Shown: in pieces, positions 4,546 through 5,224 of the stretch
Layout: every line of letters starts with the position of its first letter
Position numbering within the stretch: position 1 is the stretch's first letter
Assembly (NCBI GenBank): GCA_900770895.1
Contig: CAAGMF010000236.1
Span: forward strand, 1-5,224
DNA: 5,224 bases
From: an uncultured Mitsuokella sp.
GTDB lineage: Bacteria; Bacillota; Negativicutes; Selenomonadales; Selenomonadaceae
Reading direction: 5' to 3'
Position numbers and translations under genes: made by a program
The notes under the pieces: generated by a model
The model's database searches: none
Seen by the model: the letters and a program-made list of their open reading frames with translations, nothing else
Told to the model about the DNA's origin: nothing

Positions 4546-5224
4546 GTCTCAAACTGAAATCTGGTTTTACTTTCGACTACGATAACCTCTATGGGGAGGG
4601 AAAGGTCACGGAGCAGGATCTCAAGGATCTCGCCCCTGATCTCAAGAAAGCTCATGAGGCGATGAAGGTCATGCGTGAGACCGGCTTCATCCGGGCGCAT
4701 CTCTCGAAAGATGGCGAGCCGGAGAAGGTCCTGTTCTCGCAGCTGCCTTATATAGAAGAAGGACATCTGAACTCTCCGGAGTCCATCGCCCGTCTGGGAA
4801 AACTCACCGAGCATGTCAAGAACAACGTGGATGTCGTCGTCTCGCTGGGCATCGGCGGTTCCTATCTCGGTGATAAAGTCCTGTTCGACGTTCATTGCGG
4901 CGATTTCTGGAACTTCCTGTCCAAAGAAGAGCGCAATGGCTTCCCGAAGGTATTCTTCAGCGGCAACAACATCGATCCGCGCCGCACGGGCGACCTCATC
5001 CATTATCTGAAGAATGCGGCCAAGATTTCCAAGACGCATGCGAAGCGCAACCTCAAGGTCCTGCTGCTCGTCATCTCGAAATCGGGCGGCACGCTCGACA
5101 CCATGTCGAACTTCATGGTCGAGTACGATGCGCTGAAGGATGAGCCGGATATCGACCTCGAGGTCGTAGCAGTCACCGACCCGAACATGGAGAACCAGAC
5201 GCTGCTCAAGAAGCTGGCCATCGA
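4542..5224 (+). CDS. pgi: Glucose-6-phosphate isomerase (partial, 3' end beyond the window)
   Basis: The frame stays open to the window end, showing the first 227 residues; bacterial Pgi proteins are usually about 450-550 long, so roughly half is missing. Pgi interconverts glucose-6-phosphate and fructose-6-phosphate in the cytosol. The first SIS (sugar isomerase) domain is visible. VVSLGIGGSYLGDK (99-112) is the Pgi glycine-rich signature, SGNNIDP (140-146) follows one strand later, VISKSGGTLDT (177-187) is the phosphate-binding Ser/Thr loop, and VVAVTDPNMENQTLLKKLA (208-226) matches the following VTDP block. The phosphate loop reads SKSGGTLDT where many relatives have SKSGTTTE or SKTFTT, a variant noted separately. 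The catalytic Glu, His and Lys regions lie beyond the window. It is separated from the upstream mutase by a terminator and has its own leader. The family call is strong; completeness cannot be judged. Confidence 0.93.
   Translation, partial: MSLKLKSGFTFDYDNLYGEGKVTEQDLKDLAPDLKKAHEAMKVMRETGFIRAHLSKDGEPEKVLFSQLPYIEEGHLNSPESIARLGKLTEHVKNNVDVVVSLGIGGSYLGDKVLFDVHCGDFWNFLSKEERNGFPKVFFSGNNIDPRRTGDLIHYLKNAAKISKTHAKRNLKVLLLVISKSGGTLDTMSNFMVEYDALKDEPDIDLEVVAVTDPNMENQTLLKKLAI

Noticed and set aside
1..5224. A novel defence or mobile multi-gene system.
   Set aside because: All five genes belong to common families, composition is even across them, and no nuclease, toxin, recombinase or array-like repeat is present.

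Overview
The window looks like an ordinary housekeeping stretch from a moderately GC-rich, low-GC-type Bacillota relative. The coding regions are GC-rich with many GC-ending codons. The intergenic regions are AT-rich and carry strong AAGGAG-type ribosome binding sites. This pattern, together with the protein sequences, suggests the Negativicutes (for example a Mitsuokella or Selenomonas-like genome). That assignment is an inference from style and remembered family resemblance, not from a database match.

Layout from left to right. Bases 2-127 form a long imperfect hairpin that resembles a small mobile or dispersed palindromic repeat. Bases 231-569 encode a small single-domain cupin on the minus strand. 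A 151-base divergent promoter region (570-720) follows, with overlapping -10 elements, an inverted repeat and a hairpin. It separates the cupin from a plus-strand pair made of a membrane-anchored YdcF/ElyC-like DUF218 protein (721-1500) and, 3 bases later, a 12-helix MATE-family efflux transporter (1504-2850). After a 145-base regulatory gap comes a phosphomannomutase/phosphoglucomutase (2996-4351) with its own promoter and a palindrome near the predicted transcription start. Next comes a rho-independent terminator whose loop carries an extended -10 promoter. A structured leader of about 119 nt then leads into glucose-6-phosphate isomerase (from 4542, cut by the window end after 227 residues).

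The two sugar-phosphate enzymes fit together: the phosphohexomutase interconverts hexose 1- and 6-phosphates, and Pgi interconverts glucose-6-phosphate and fructose-6-phosphate. Together they link glycolysis to nucleotide-sugar, envelope polysaccharide and glycogen precursors. The DUF218 protein is plausibly also an envelope factor. No functional link to the MATE transporter or the cupin can be read from the sequence beyond the shared transcription unit and the divergent promoter.

I see no RNA genes of known class, no CRISPR array, no insertion sequence with a transposase, and no convincing new multi-gene system. The most interesting material is non-coding: the terminator/promoter overlap and structured leader before pgi, the chained mini-ORFs at the pgi start, the 126-base hairpin at the left edge, and the palindrome at the mutase promoter.
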